From Salinirubellus litoreus (lineage in GTDB: Archaea; Halobacteriota; Halobacteria; Halobacteriales; Haloarculaceae), in the NCBI RefSeq assembly GCF_037335815.1, contig NZ_CP147841.1, positions 3,968,001 to 4,032,000 of the forward strand: a stretch of 64,000 bases of DNA. Reading direction: 5' to 3'. The translations under genes were made by a program, and so were the position numbers. The notes under the pieces are model-generated. The model saw only the letters and a list, made by a program, of their open reading frames with translations. It searched no databases and was not told the origin of the DNA. Shown in pieces: positions 50,291-58,482 of the stretch. Numbering within the stretch: the first letter of the stretch is position 1; the number at the start of each line of letters is the position of its first letter.

Positions 50291-52012
50291 TCAGACGGAG
50301 ATGACCGAACTCACCACGACCTTCGTCACGACGGCGGTGACCGCGCCGAGCCACGTGAGCAGCACGAAGTGGACGAGCCCGCTGACGTAGTGCCCGCGGT
50401 CGGTGACCCGTATCAGCACCGCCGAGAGCAACGCGTTGAGGAGGACGACGCAGAGCAGCAGGAACTCGATGGTCGGGATGTCGTAGAGCTGGGGGTGGAG
50501 CAGGAAGGAGAGCCCCGAGTCCCCGAGATCCATCTCGCTCGAGATCTCCATCAGCAGCCGGACGACCTCGACGCCGACGAAAAAGGAGAACGTGCTCGCG
50601 GTCGTCAGCCCGTAGATGACTCCGATGAGGGTGGTCGCGGTCTGCTCGCGCTGCTCGCGCACCTTCAGCACCTCGTTCAGGTTCTTCGAGATGACCTGTC
50701 CGAGCCGGGCGGGCTCGCCGCCCATCTCCCGGCCGGTGACGTACATGTCGCCGAACTTCTGGATGAGGTACGAGCCGGTCTCGGCGGCGAACAGCCGCCA
50801 GGAGTCCATCGAGTCGATCCGCATCCGCAGGCGCTTGTACAGCGCGTCGATGTTGGACGTGAGCGCCCCGAAGTCCTTCTTGCGGAGCGAGGCGAGCACG
50901 TTCGAGGTGGAGCTCTGCTTGACGCTCTCGACGGCCCCCAGCGCCCGGACGAAGCTCGGGAACTCCCCGTCGCGGGTCTTCACGCGGTTCTCCTCCCGGC
51001 GCATCAGCAGTCCCGGCGCGAGCAGCGGGGTCAGAGGGAGCGCGACCCAGATCGGGAGCGGGAGCAGGTCGGGATCGACAGGGACGACGCCGACGGCGAT
51101 CCCGAGCACGCCGAGCAGGAGTACGAGCGTGAGGAGCACGCCAACGACCAGTGCCCGTCGGACGGTGGTGAGCGGACCGGTACCTTCGGTCTCGGCGATG
51201 AACCACACGGGGTCCTTCGGGGAGACCTGGTGGACGGCGAAGACGAACCCGCCCTGGACGATGGCGTACATCCCGATGACCGCGCTGATCGCCATCGCCG
51301 GGTTGATACCGAGCAACAGCGGGATGACGATGGCGAACACCAGCGTGAACACCGCCGAGAGGATCAGCGAGAGGTAGAGCTCCTTCATCACGTCGAGTTT
51401 GGCGAGGTCGCCCTCGTAGCGGATGACGAACTCCTGGATGATCGAGTCCTGCTCGTCGACGAGGAACTCGCTGATCTGCTGGCCACCGCCGACCACGTAC
51501 GCGAGCCGTTCGAGGAAATCCGACAGCAGGGGACTCGGGACCTGCTTCGCCCGCAGCCGGCAGGCGTCCTCCAGGCTCTGGTTCCAGGTGTCGACCAGCG
51601 CGACCAGGTGCCCCATCTCGTCGGCGAGCGTCTCGTACTCCTCCTCGCTGGCGAGCCGCCGGAACATCTCGATCCGGTCGATGTTCGTCATCGAGAGGAC
51701 GGTCAGGTGGGTGAGAAAGAGGTGGAACCGCTGGCGGATCTGCTTGCGCTTTCGATCCCTGACGACCTTCGGGTAGACGACCGCGACGACCGCCGAGAGG
51801 GAGCCGAGCGCGACCAGCGGCAGGGCGACGCCTAGCGGTGGTCGCAGCGCCAGGCTGATCCCGATCGTCCCGAGGAGGAAGGCGAGCGCGGGTGCCAGGA
51901 CGACGAGCAGGTAGCGCCGGACCGGCATCCCCATGTACCGGTAGGCGTCGAGCACCGCCGAGAGCGACTCCCGGAGGTCGATCTCGAACCCGCCGTCGGT
52001 CCCGGTCGACAC
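50291..52012 (-). CDS. arlJ: archaellum assembly membrane protein ArlJ (FlaJ)
   Basis: 573 aa with a GTG start at 52012 directly after the arlI stop. TadC-type layout: N-terminal membrane pair (RRYLLVVLAPALAFLLGTIG), a cytoplasmic domain with RKRKQIRQRFHLFLTHL and RRLASEEEYETLADEMGHLV, a central membrane cluster, a second cytoplasmic domain (EFPSFVRALGAVESVKQSST) and C-terminal segments. It is the polytopic platform that works with ArlI to build and rotate the archaellum. Confidence 0.93.
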   Translation of the reverse strand: MSTGTDGGFEIDLRESLSAVLDAYRYMGMPVRRYLLVVLAPALAFLLGTIGISLALRPPLGVALPLVALGSLSAVVAVVYPKVVRDRKRKQIRQRFHLFLTHLTVLSMTNIDRIEMFRRLASEEEYETLADEMGHLVALVDTWNQSLEDACRLRAKQVPSPLLSDFLERLAYVVGGGQQISEFLVDEQDSIIQEFVIRYEGDLAKLDVMKELYLSLILSAVFTLVFAIVIPLLLGINPAMAISAVIGMYAIVQGGFVFAVHQVSPKDPVWFIAETEGTGPLTTVRRALVVGVLLTLVLLLGVLGIAVGVVPVDPDLLPLPIWVALPLTPLLAPGLLMRREENRVKTRDGEFPSFVRALGAVESVKQSSTSNVLASLRKKDFGALTSNIDALYKRLRMRIDSMDSWRLFAAETGSYLIQKFGDMYVTGREMGGEPARLGQVISKNLNEVLKVREQREQTATTLIGVIYGLTTASTFSFFVGVEVVRLLMEISSEMDLGDSGLSFLLHPQLYDIPTIEFLLLCVVLLNALLSAVLIRVTDRGHYVSGLVHFVLLTWLGAVTAVVTKVVVSSVISV

Positions 52013-53701
52013 TCAGATCACCGACCCCGTCGTCAGCCCGCCCGCGTTGATGGGCAGCCCCTCGACCCCGTCGCGCTGGAACCCCTCGATCGCCTCGTTC
52101 ACGGCGTGGTACTCGAGCACGTCGGCGTCGATCAGCCGCCGGATGATCTCCGCGCGGCGGTCGAGTTCGTCGTATATCTCGCGGGTGTCCCGGTAGCCCA
52201 GCAGCGTCGCGATCTGCTCCTCGAGGACGTAGGAGTTGTTCCGGCCGGTGAACGTCACGTCGTCGTCGACGGGGTCCCAGGTGAACGCCTCGCGGGTGAT
52301 GACCCCGTTCTCGTGTTTGGAGTACCCCTCGATCTCCTGGACCGACGTGACGCGGCGGAGGACGTCGTCGCCCTGCTTGACGCGGTTCTGGAACAGCGCG
52401 ACGTCGCAGTTGTCCATGAACGTCTCGGGGATGTTGATCGGGTTCGAGGTGAACCGCTGGATCATCGAGACGATGTTGCTGGCGTGGAAGGTCAGGATCA
52501 CCGGGTGGCCCGTCTGTGCGGCCTGGAACGCCATCTGCGCCTCCGCGCCGCGGACCTCCCCGACGACGATGTAGTCCGGGCGCGAGCGCAGGGCCGCGGC
52601 GACGAGGTCGAACATGTCGACGTCGGCCCCGCCGCCCCCGCCCTCGCGGGTGAGCAGCTGCTGCCAGGTGTCGTGTGGGGGCATCACCTCGGCGGTGTCC
52701 TCGGCGGTGTAGATCTTGGCGTCGCGGGGGATGAACGAGAACATCGCGTTCAGGGTGGTCGTCTTCCCCGAGGCCGTCTCGCCGACGACGAACACCGTCT
52801 GCTCGTTCTCCATGCAGAGCCAGAGGTAGGCGGCGAGTTCGGGGCTGAGCGTCCCCCACTTCGTGATCTGGAGGATCGACAGGGGCGTCTCCTCGCCCTG
52901 CCGGATCGTGAGCGAGGGCCCCTTGATCGAGACGTCGTCGGAGTAGATGACGTTGATCCGCGAGCCGTTCGGAAGGGTCGCGTCGACGATGGGCCGGGAG
53001 TCGCTGATGGGGTTGTTCATCCGCTCGCCCATGTTCTTCAGCCAGTTCTCGAAGGCGTCCTCCGAGCCGAACGACGCGGTCGTCTCGAGCATCCCGTAGA
53101 CGCCGTGGACGACGTAGACCCCGTCCGGGCCGATGACGTGGACGTCCTCGTTGGCGGGGTCCTCCATGATCGGTTCCAGGGGACCGAGCCCGACGATGTC
53201 GCGCTGGAGGCGGTAGCGGATCCGACGGTAGGTCTCGGGGTCGACCGTGAACCCGTCGGCGAGCACCCGCTCGCGGACCCGATCGAGGAGGTTCGGCCCG
53301 CCGTCCCCGCCCTCGACCCGGACGACGTCCGCGAGGAGGCTGTCGAGGTGTTCGGTGAAGTCGGCCTCGGTCGAGGGGGCGGGCCGGGTGACGCTCCGGT
53401 CGAGGATGCGCGACCGGACGTCGTCGTACAGCCGCTCGTCGGACTCGTTCAGCGTCGGCTCGACGCAGTAGTAGGTCGTGTCGACGCCGCGGTCGCCGTA
53501 GATGTGGATGAAGATCGGCTCCCTGGCCGGGTAGAGCACGTTCGGCCGGCGCGACTCGTACTCCGGCGTCGGCTCGTCGAGCAGCGTCGGGTACTCGCCG
53601 GTCCGCTCGTTGAACGACTCCAGGTGCTCGTCGAGGTGGGGGTGCTCGGCCGCGAGCGCCCGGAGTTCGTCCGACGGCCGGGGTCTGCCGAACTCCGCCA
53701 T
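52013..53701 (-). CDS. arlI: archaellum motor ATPase ArlI (FlaI)
   Basis: 562 aa from the ATG at 53701; a further extension of the frame to 54295 is antisense-like arginine-rich sequence inside arlH and is rejected. Walker A is FVVGETASGKTTTLNAMFSF, followed by the Asp box IYTAEDTAEVMPP, Walker B DYIVVGEVRGAEAQMAFQAA and the His box GHPVILTFHASNI. This is the hexameric type IV-secretion-like ATPase for assembly and rotation. The start overlaps the arlH stop (TAATG). Confidence 0.95.
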   Translation of the reverse strand: MAEFGRPRPSDELRALAAEHPHLDEHLESFNERTGEYPTLLDEPTPEYESRRPNVLYPAREPIFIHIYGDRGVDTTYYCVEPTLNESDERLYDDVRSRILDRSVTRPAPSTEADFTEHLDSLLADVVRVEGGDGGPNLLDRVRERVLADGFTVDPETYRRIRYRLQRDIVGLGPLEPIMEDPANEDVHVIGPDGVYVVHGVYGMLETTASFGSEDAFENWLKNMGERMNNPISDSRPIVDATLPNGSRINVIYSDDVSIKGPSLTIRQGEETPLSILQITKWGTLSPELAAYLWLCMENEQTVFVVGETASGKTTTLNAMFSFIPRDAKIYTAEDTAEVMPPHDTWQQLLTREGGGGGADVDMFDLVAAALRSRPDYIVVGEVRGAEAQMAFQAAQTGHPVILTFHASNIVSMIQRFTSNPINIPETFMDNCDVALFQNRVKQGDDVLRRVTSVQEIEGYSKHENGVITREAFTWDPVDDDVTFTGRNNSYVLEEQIATLLGYRDTREIYDELDRRAEIIRRLIDADVLEYHAVNEAIEGFQRDGVEGLPINAGGLTTGSVI

Positions 53702-54426
53702 TATGCGACGGTCCGGCTCTCGATGGTGATCCCGCGTCCCTGCTCGACCGAGAACCCGATGGTGTCGTCGACGGGGCTCGCCATCCCGGCGAACCGCCGC
53801 ACGACCAGGCTCCGGCGGATGTCCTGCCCGACCGTCGTGGTGTCCAGGGTCATGTAGACGTCGGCGACGCTCCGGAGCGGGCCGAGGGAGGTCTCGTCGA
53901 GCCCCGTCGGGTCGACCGTCAGGAACACGGTCCGGCCGGAGGCGACGGCCCGCTTGAGCGAGCGGACGACCCGCTCCATGGCGTGGTCGGCCTCCCCCGC
54001 CGAGGCCGCGTCGTCGAACGAGGGGTCGTTCCGCAGCAGGGCCCCGAAGCAGTCGACGAACACCACGTCCCCCCGCCACAGCGTGCCCGCGGCGAACAGC
54101 CGCCCGAGCAGGTCGCGCTCGCCGTCGGGCCCGCGCGCGTCGACGGGTGCGTGGAGGAACAGGAGCCGGTCGTCGAGCAGCGGCCGGATCACGTCGTAGC
54201 CCAGCGAGTGCATCTGGTCGATGAACTCGGGGGCGCGGAGCTCGGTCGAGACGTAGGCGGTCGCGGTCCCCTCGGTGACCGTCCCGTAGGCACACCGCTG
54301 GGAGACGACGCTCTTGCCCCCGCCGTCGGGCCCCTCGAGCAGCACGATGCTCCCCTCGGGGAACCCGCCGCCGAAGGCGTTGTTCACCCGGTCCCTGTCC
54401 TCCAATCCCACCGAGTAGTGGTTCAT
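53701..54426 (-). CDS. arlH: archaellum RecA-like protein ArlH (FlaH)
   Basis: 241 aa from the ATG at 54426. RecA/KaiC-like fold: Walker A LLEGPDGGGKSVVSQRCAYG, Walker B VVFVDCFGALL, and the C-terminal DTTTVGQDIRRSLVVRRFAG. ArlH binds ATP without hydrolysing it and docks on ArlI. The start overlaps arlG by 4 nt and the stop overlaps the arlI start. Confidence 0.93.
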   Translation of the reverse strand: MNHYSVGLEDRDRVNNAFGGGFPEGSIVLLEGPDGGGKSVVSQRCAYGTVTEGTATAYVSTELRAPEFIDQMHSLGYDVIRPLLDDRLLFLHAPVDARGPDGERDLLGRLFAAGTLWRGDVVFVDCFGALLRNDPSFDDAASAGEADHAMERVVRSLKRAVASGRTVFLTVDPTGLDETSLGPLRSVADVYMTLDTTTVGQDIRRSLVVRRFAGMASPVDDTIGFSVEQGRGITIESRTVA

Positions 54427-54875
54427 GTGTAGAAGGTCAACACCTCCCTGTCGTCGCCGGCGATGACGAGGACGCGGTGCTCGCCGCCGTCGAGCGACCG
54501 GTCGATCCGGACCCGGACGACCTCCCCCGGCCGCCACTCCCCGCCGCCGACGACCGCGATCGTGACGTCCGAGGGCGGGACGTACTGCCCGTCGACGAGG
54601 AGTTCGATCCCGTCGGCGCTCGCCGGCAGCGTCCGCGAGCCCGTGTTCTTCACGAGGATCGTCACCTCGGTGGTCCCGTCGTCGTAGATCGCGCCGCTCC
54701 CGGGGTCGCTGATCACCTCCACCTCCGTCTCGATGTCCTCGGCGACGTCGACGCTCTTCGCGCCGAGCGCCTCGCTCACGTCGGTGACGCTGTCGACCAT
54801 CGTCCCCGCGACGCCGGCCGCGATGGCCATCGCCGCGATGAACAGGATGAGGTTCGAGACGGAGACGCTCGCCAC
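54423..54875 (-). CDS. arlG: archaellum stator protein ArlG (FlaG)
   Basis: 150 aa from a GTG at 54875. An N-terminal membrane helix (VSNLILFIAAMAIAAGVAGT) is followed by a beta-sandwich outside the membrane (TTEVTILVKNTGSRTLPASA, GIELLVDGQYVPP). ArlG with ArlF anchors the motor to the S-layer. Two bases separate it from arlF. Confidence 0.88.
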   Translation of the reverse strand: MASVSVSNLILFIAAMAIAAGVAGTMVDSVTDVSEALGAKSVDVAEDIETEVEVISDPGSGAIYDDGTTEVTILVKNTGSRTLPASADGIELLVDGQYVPPSDVTIAVVGGGEWRPGEVVRVRIDRSLDGGEHRVLVIAGDDREVLTFYT

Positions 54876-54877
54876 GC

Positions 54878-55309
54878 TCAGACCACCTCGAACGCCGCCA
54901 CGCCCGGACCCGTCACGACCTTCACCCGCTCGGGCTCGCTCGTCACGCCCGTCACGGTCAGTTCGAGCTGTGACCCCGGCGTCCAGACGGTCCGGCCCTC
55001 GGTCCCGGCGACCGAGAAGCTCTCGGGCACCCGGTAGCGCCCGTCCACGAGCAGGTCGGTCCGGTCGACCGAGAGGACCGTCGAGCCGGTGTTGTTCACG
55101 GCGACGGTGAGCGTCTCGTTCGTCCCGTCGTAGGCGGTACCCGCGAGGACGACGGCCGTGTTCTGCTGGCGGAGCGCGCGGTCGTCGTGTGCGGACTCGG
55201 CGTCAGCGACGCGCTCGCCGGCCGTCTCGACCGTCGGGTAGAGGATACCGACTCCCACGAGTAGCCCGACGAAGATGATGGCCGTCGCGCCGCTGGTACT
55301 GAACCCCAT
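54878..55309 (-). CDS. arlF: archaellum stator protein ArlF (FlaF)
   Basis: 143 aa from the ATG at 55309 (MGFSTSGATAIIFVGLLVGV); the earlier in-frame start at 55342 lies in arlCE. N-terminal membrane helix, then a beta-sandwich with LTVAVNNTGSTVLSVDRTDL and LLVDGRYRVPESF, parallel to ArlG. ArlF binds S-layer glycoprotein in other archaea and holds the stator. It starts one base after the arlCE stop. Confidence 0.88.
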   Translation of the reverse strand: MGFSTSGATAIIFVGLLVGVGILYPTVETAGERVADAESAHDDRALRQQNTAVVLAGTAYDGTNETLTVAVNNTGSTVLSVDRTDLLVDGRYRVPESFSVAGTEGRTVWTPGSQLELTVTGVTSEPERVKVVTGPGVAAFEVV

Positions 55310-55310
55310 C

Positions 55311-56405
55311 TCACGCGGTGTGCTCCAGTTCGCGTATCGCACCCAGCTTCAGGATGTACTCGTAGCTCGTCACGTGGTCCTCGACCGAGAGCTCCATCGG
55401 CTCGTTCGGATCGACGTGGATGTCGATCCCCGGGCCGGCGAGGTACTCCTCGAGGTTGCTGGCGACCGAGGGGCCGATCCAGTCGACGTCCTCGTAGTAG
55501 GAGATCGCCTTCAGCGCCGCCGTCGGCCCCGTGACCTCGACGAGTTCGGCCAGCCACTCCAGGGCGAGCACGTCCGTCGCGTAGCCGTCGGCGAGCTCCG
55601 TCAGGTACGGCGTCCGGTCGTCCGGTCCGACCGCCCCGCGGCCGGTCGAATCCCCGTTCGTGGCCGGGGTGACCGCCTCACCCCCCGATCCCATCGACTC
55701 CCGACCGTCCTCGTCCGGCGTGGCCGCCTCCATCGGCCCCTCGTCCGTCGATCCGTCCGAGTCCGCCTCCCGTTCCAGGTCGGCCACGGCGTCGTCGAAC
55801 GTGAAGACGTCGTCCGTATCGGGCTCACCCTCGTCGAAGAGGAGGGGGTCCTCCTCGTCCGGCACCTCGGCGTCGTGAGTCCCGGCGACCGGGTCGTCCC
55901 CCGCGGTGTCGTCTATCGTCCCGGGTGCGTGTTCGTGTTCCTCCTCGTCTTCGTCTCCGTCGTGTTCGTGTTCCCCCTCGTCTTCGTCTCCGTCCCCGTT
56001 CGCGCGTGCGGCCCCGGCCCGCTCGCCGTCGCCGTTCACGACCCCGAACCCGGATCCGTTTGCGTTCCCCTTCCCGTCCCCCTCCTCGGCGTCGGTGAAC
56101 GGGTTCACGTCCGCCGTCAGGCGCTCGTAGATCCCCGTGAGGTCGCGGACGGTCCCGTTCAGCTCCTCGACCCGCTCGGCGACCTCCTGCTGGGAGTGCT
56201 GGACGTTCTCGATCCGCCCCCCGGTGCGCTCTATCTCCTCCTCCAGCTCCCCGATCCGGTGTTCCATCTCGACGACGTCCGGTCCGACCTCCCGGTCGGT
56301 GTCCACGGGATCGTCCGCGTCCCCGGTGTCGTCTTCCGTCGCCGATTCCGTCGGCTCCTCATCCCCCTCGCCCATCCTTCCTCCGAACCAGTTCCAGAAC
56401 CCCAT
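55311..56405 (-). CDS. fused archaellum accessory protein ArlC/E (FlaCE)
   Basis: 364 aa. After MGFWNWFGGRMGEG and an acidic stretch comes a coiled coil (EMEHRIGELEEEIERTGGRI through VAERVEELNGTVRDL), the FlaC part. A long Asp/Glu/His/Gly low-complexity linker follows (about 100-230). The C-terminal FlaE domain is TPYLTELADGYATDVLALEW, LAELVEVTGPTAALKAISYY and EDVDWIGPSVASNLEEYL. Fused FlaC/D/E proteins are usual in haloarchaea and form the cytoplasmic ring that receives chemotaxis signals. First gene of the minus-strand arl operon. Confidence 0.88.
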   Translation of the reverse strand: MGFWNWFGGRMGEGDEEPTESATEDDTGDADDPVDTDREVGPDVVEMEHRIGELEEEIERTGGRIENVQHSQQEVAERVEELNGTVRDLTGIYERLTADVNPFTDAEEGDGKGNANGSGFGVVNGDGERAGAARANGDGDEDEGEHEHDGDEDEEEHEHAPGTIDDTAGDDPVAGTHDAEVPDEEDPLLFDEGEPDTDDVFTFDDAVADLEREADSDGSTDEGPMEAATPDEDGRESMGSGGEAVTPATNGDSTGRGAVGPDDRTPYLTELADGYATDVLALEWLAELVEVTGPTAALKAISYYEDVDWIGPSVASNLEEYLAGPGIDIHVDPNEPMELSVEDHVTSYEYILKLGAIRELEHTA

Positions 56406-56778
56406 CGATTGTACTCGTTTTCATGTAGTTTCGCACGATCCGACCGGCAGGCGTGGACGCCGACCGTCCTACCTGCGTCCCTGCCGAGGTCGTACCCCAG
56501 GTAGTTCAAAAGCTCCTCGCACGAGTTCGGTTACCGAATCGGGCCGGGTATCGGATCTCGATTCACGTCTCGAAACGGCGGAGGAAACCGAGAGGGCGTT
56601 GATACTGGTGGCCTGCCTCGTGGCGAGCACGGGGAGAACCCCGGGAAGCGTCAACGGACACTCGTTCACTACGGTCCACCGGCTACCCGCGATCCGCGGG
56701 GGGACCGGGCACCGGGCTCGGGACAGGGCGGTGGGGTTTCGGGGGCGGGAGGACGTCGACGTGACACCATAGGAAACA
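56406..56778. promoter_or_regulatory. divergent control region between arl operon and archaellins
   Basis: 373 bp with no credible gene. It must hold the promoters for the minus-strand arl operon and plus-strand archaellins. TGTACTCGTTTTCATGTAGT next to arlCE is AT-richer. Before the first archaellin ATG only GACACCATAGGAAACAATG is seen, without a clear TATA box, so the archaellin promoter may lie further upstream (GTTGATACTG near 56599). Confidence 0.4.
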
Positions 56779-57354
56779 ATGAAGACAATCAATACGAACG
56801 ACGACCGTCCGCGCGGACAGGTGGGCATCGGGACGCTCATCATCTTCATCGCGATGGTGCTCGTCGCCGCCGTCGCCGCGGGCGTGCTCGTCAACACCTC
56901 CGGCCTGCTCCAGAGCCAGGCCGAGGACACGAGTTCGGACGCACAGGCACAGGTATCCAATCAGATCGACGTCGTCTCCGCAACCGGGACCGTCAGCGGC
57001 TCGGACGTGAACGAGGTCGTCCTCGTCGTGAAGAAGTCGCCGGGATCGGACCCGCTCGACCTCGCCGAGGCCACCATCGAGTACACCAGCGCCAGCGACT
57101 CGCTGACGCTGACCCAGGGGAGCGGATTCGGTATCTCCGCCGTCTCCGGGACCGGCATGACCGGTGACGTCCTCGACGACAACGGCGAGCGGGCCAAGCT
57201 CACGCTGACCCTTGACGGTACCACGGGCTACCCGTCCGCGCTGTCGGAGGGCGATGACGCCACGCTCGAGATCGTCGACCAGTCCGGCGCGTCGACGGTC
57301 TACGGCGTGAACGTCCCCGACGTGATCAACGACCAGAGCTACGTGGAGGTATAG
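56779..57354 (+). CDS. arlA: archaellin (archaellum filament subunit) 1
   Basis: 191 aa. The class III signal is MKTINTNDDRPRG, cut by the prepilin-like peptidase PibD/ArlK before QVGIGTLIIFIAMVLVAAVA. The hydrophobic helix and AGVLVNTSGLLQSQAEDTSS are highly conserved in haloarchaeal archaellins, and the C-terminus ends ASTVYGVNVPDVINDQSYVE. It is the main filament protein and is probably glycosylated at N-x-S/T sites such as NTS. The stop is directly followed by the second archaellin ATG. Confidence 0.95.
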   Translation: MKTINTNDDRPRGQVGIGTLIIFIAMVLVAAVAAGVLVNTSGLLQSQAEDTSSDAQAQVSNQIDVVSATGTVSGSDVNEVVLVVKKSPGSDPLDLAEATIEYTSASDSLTLTQGSGFGISAVSGTGMTGDVLDDNGERAKLTLTLDGTTGYPSALSEGDDATLEIVDQSGASTVYGVNVPDVINDQSYVEV

Positions 57355-57927
57355 ATGTTCGAGAACGAAAACAGAGGTCAGGTGGGCATCGGGACGCTCA
57401 TCATCTTCATCGCGATGGTGCTCGTCGCCGCCGTCGCCGCGGGCGTGCTCGTCAACACCTCCGGCCTGCTCCAGAGCCAGGCCGAGGATACGAGCTCCGA
57501 CGCACAGGCACAGGTGTCCAACCAGATCGACGTCGTCTCCGCGACCGGTCTGGTCGACAGTTCGAACGACGACATCGACACGGTCACGCTGGTCGTGAAG
57601 AAGTCGCCGGGGTCCGATCCGATCGACCTCGCCGAGGCCACCATCGAGTACACCAGCGACTCCGAATCCGCGACGCTGACCCACGCGGGGGCCACGAGTG
57701 CAAGCGAGTTCACGACCGTCTCCGAGAAGGGTGACAGCGCGACGGTGCTCGACGACAACGGCGAGCGTGTCAAGATCCTCATCGATACCAGCTCGGTCGA
57801 GACCTCCGGCGGTATCGGCAGCGGCGAGGGCGCGACGCTCCGCGTCGTCGACCAGTCGGGTGCGACGACGGTCTACGGCGTGAACGTCCCCGACGTGCTC
57901 ACCGGACAGACGTACGTCCGGGTCTGA
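57355..57927 (+). CDS. arlA: archaellin (archaellum filament subunit) 2
   Basis: 190 aa, starting on the base after the first archaellin. The signal is MFENENRG, cut before QVGIGTLIIFIA. About the first 60 mature residues are identical to archaellin 1, also nearly so in DNA, with divergence in the middle (SNDDIDTVTLVV, SESATLTHAGATSASEF) and again similarity at the end (VYGVNVPDVLTGQTYVRV). A tandem duplicate kept alike at the N-terminus, perhaps by gene conversion. Confidence 0.95.
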   Translation: MFENENRGQVGIGTLIIFIAMVLVAAVAAGVLVNTSGLLQSQAEDTSSDAQAQVSNQIDVVSATGLVDSSNDDIDTVTLVVKKSPGSDPIDLAEATIEYTSDSESATLTHAGATSASEFTTVSEKGDSATVLDDNGERVKILIDTSSVETSGGIGSGEGATLRVVDQSGATTVYGVNVPDVLTGQTYVRV

Positions 57928-57963
57928 ACCCGAAGCGTTTCGACGACCGAATTTTTCAGTACA

Positions 57964-58482
57964 ATGATATCCGATCGAGTGGTGCTCCTGACGACCGTGA
58001 CCGTCCTCGCCGTCGTCGTCCTCGCCTCGGGACCGCTGGTCCCCGGTGTCGCGTTCACGACCGGGGCCGCCACGGCCGACTCCGGCTACCGGGGGTTCGG
58101 CGAGGGAACGGCCGGGATGGGGGTCGAGAAGCGGCTCGCGTTCGGGGCCGCAGCCCTCCCCGCGAGCGGCGAACTCACCCCGATCGGCGGCGACTACCGG
58201 ATCGAACTCGACCCGGTCGACCTCCCGGTCGAGACGGGAGCGCGACCGGTCGTCCTCCGCTACGCGGTCCGGATTCCGGAACTCGGCGTCGTCGACGAGA
58301 CGACCGATCGGATCCCGGCGAGGACCGCGCGGACGACCCGGATCGAGGCACCCGCCGGGACCGTTCCGGCCGACCGGGTGACCGGGGGGAGCTACGAGGC
58401 GACGCTCGTCGTCTCGGTCGAGGGGGGCGACTGGTCGGGGACGATCGCCGAGGAGACGGTCGTGCTGGAGGTCGAGCGATGA
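57964..58482 (+). CDS. exported protein of archaellin-linked operon, unknown function
   Basis: 172 aa. An N-terminal hydrophobic segment (VVLLTTVTVLAVVVLASGPL) is a signal or anchor, followed by an outside domain rich in beta strands (GDYRIELDPVDLPVETGARP, VVLRYAVRIPELGVV, YEATLVVSVEGGDWSG). It starts 36 bp after archaellin 2 and overlaps the next gene by 4 nt. The beta-sandwich look recalls ArlF/ArlG, so an S-layer or filament contact is possible (inference). No family recognised. Confidence 0.65.
   Translation: MISDRVVLLTTVTVLAVVVLASGPLVPGVAFTTGAATADSGYRGFGEGTAGMGVEKRLAFGAAALPASGELTPIGGDYRIELDPVDLPVETGARPVVLRYAVRIPELGVVDETTDRIPARTARTTRIEAPAGTVPADRVTGGSYEATLVVSVEGGDWSGTIAEETVVLEVER

Noticed and set aside
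49620..52859. 1079-residue minus-strand ORF across the arl genes
   Set aside because: Arginine-rich shadow frame of arlI and arlJ, which have full motifs in another frame.
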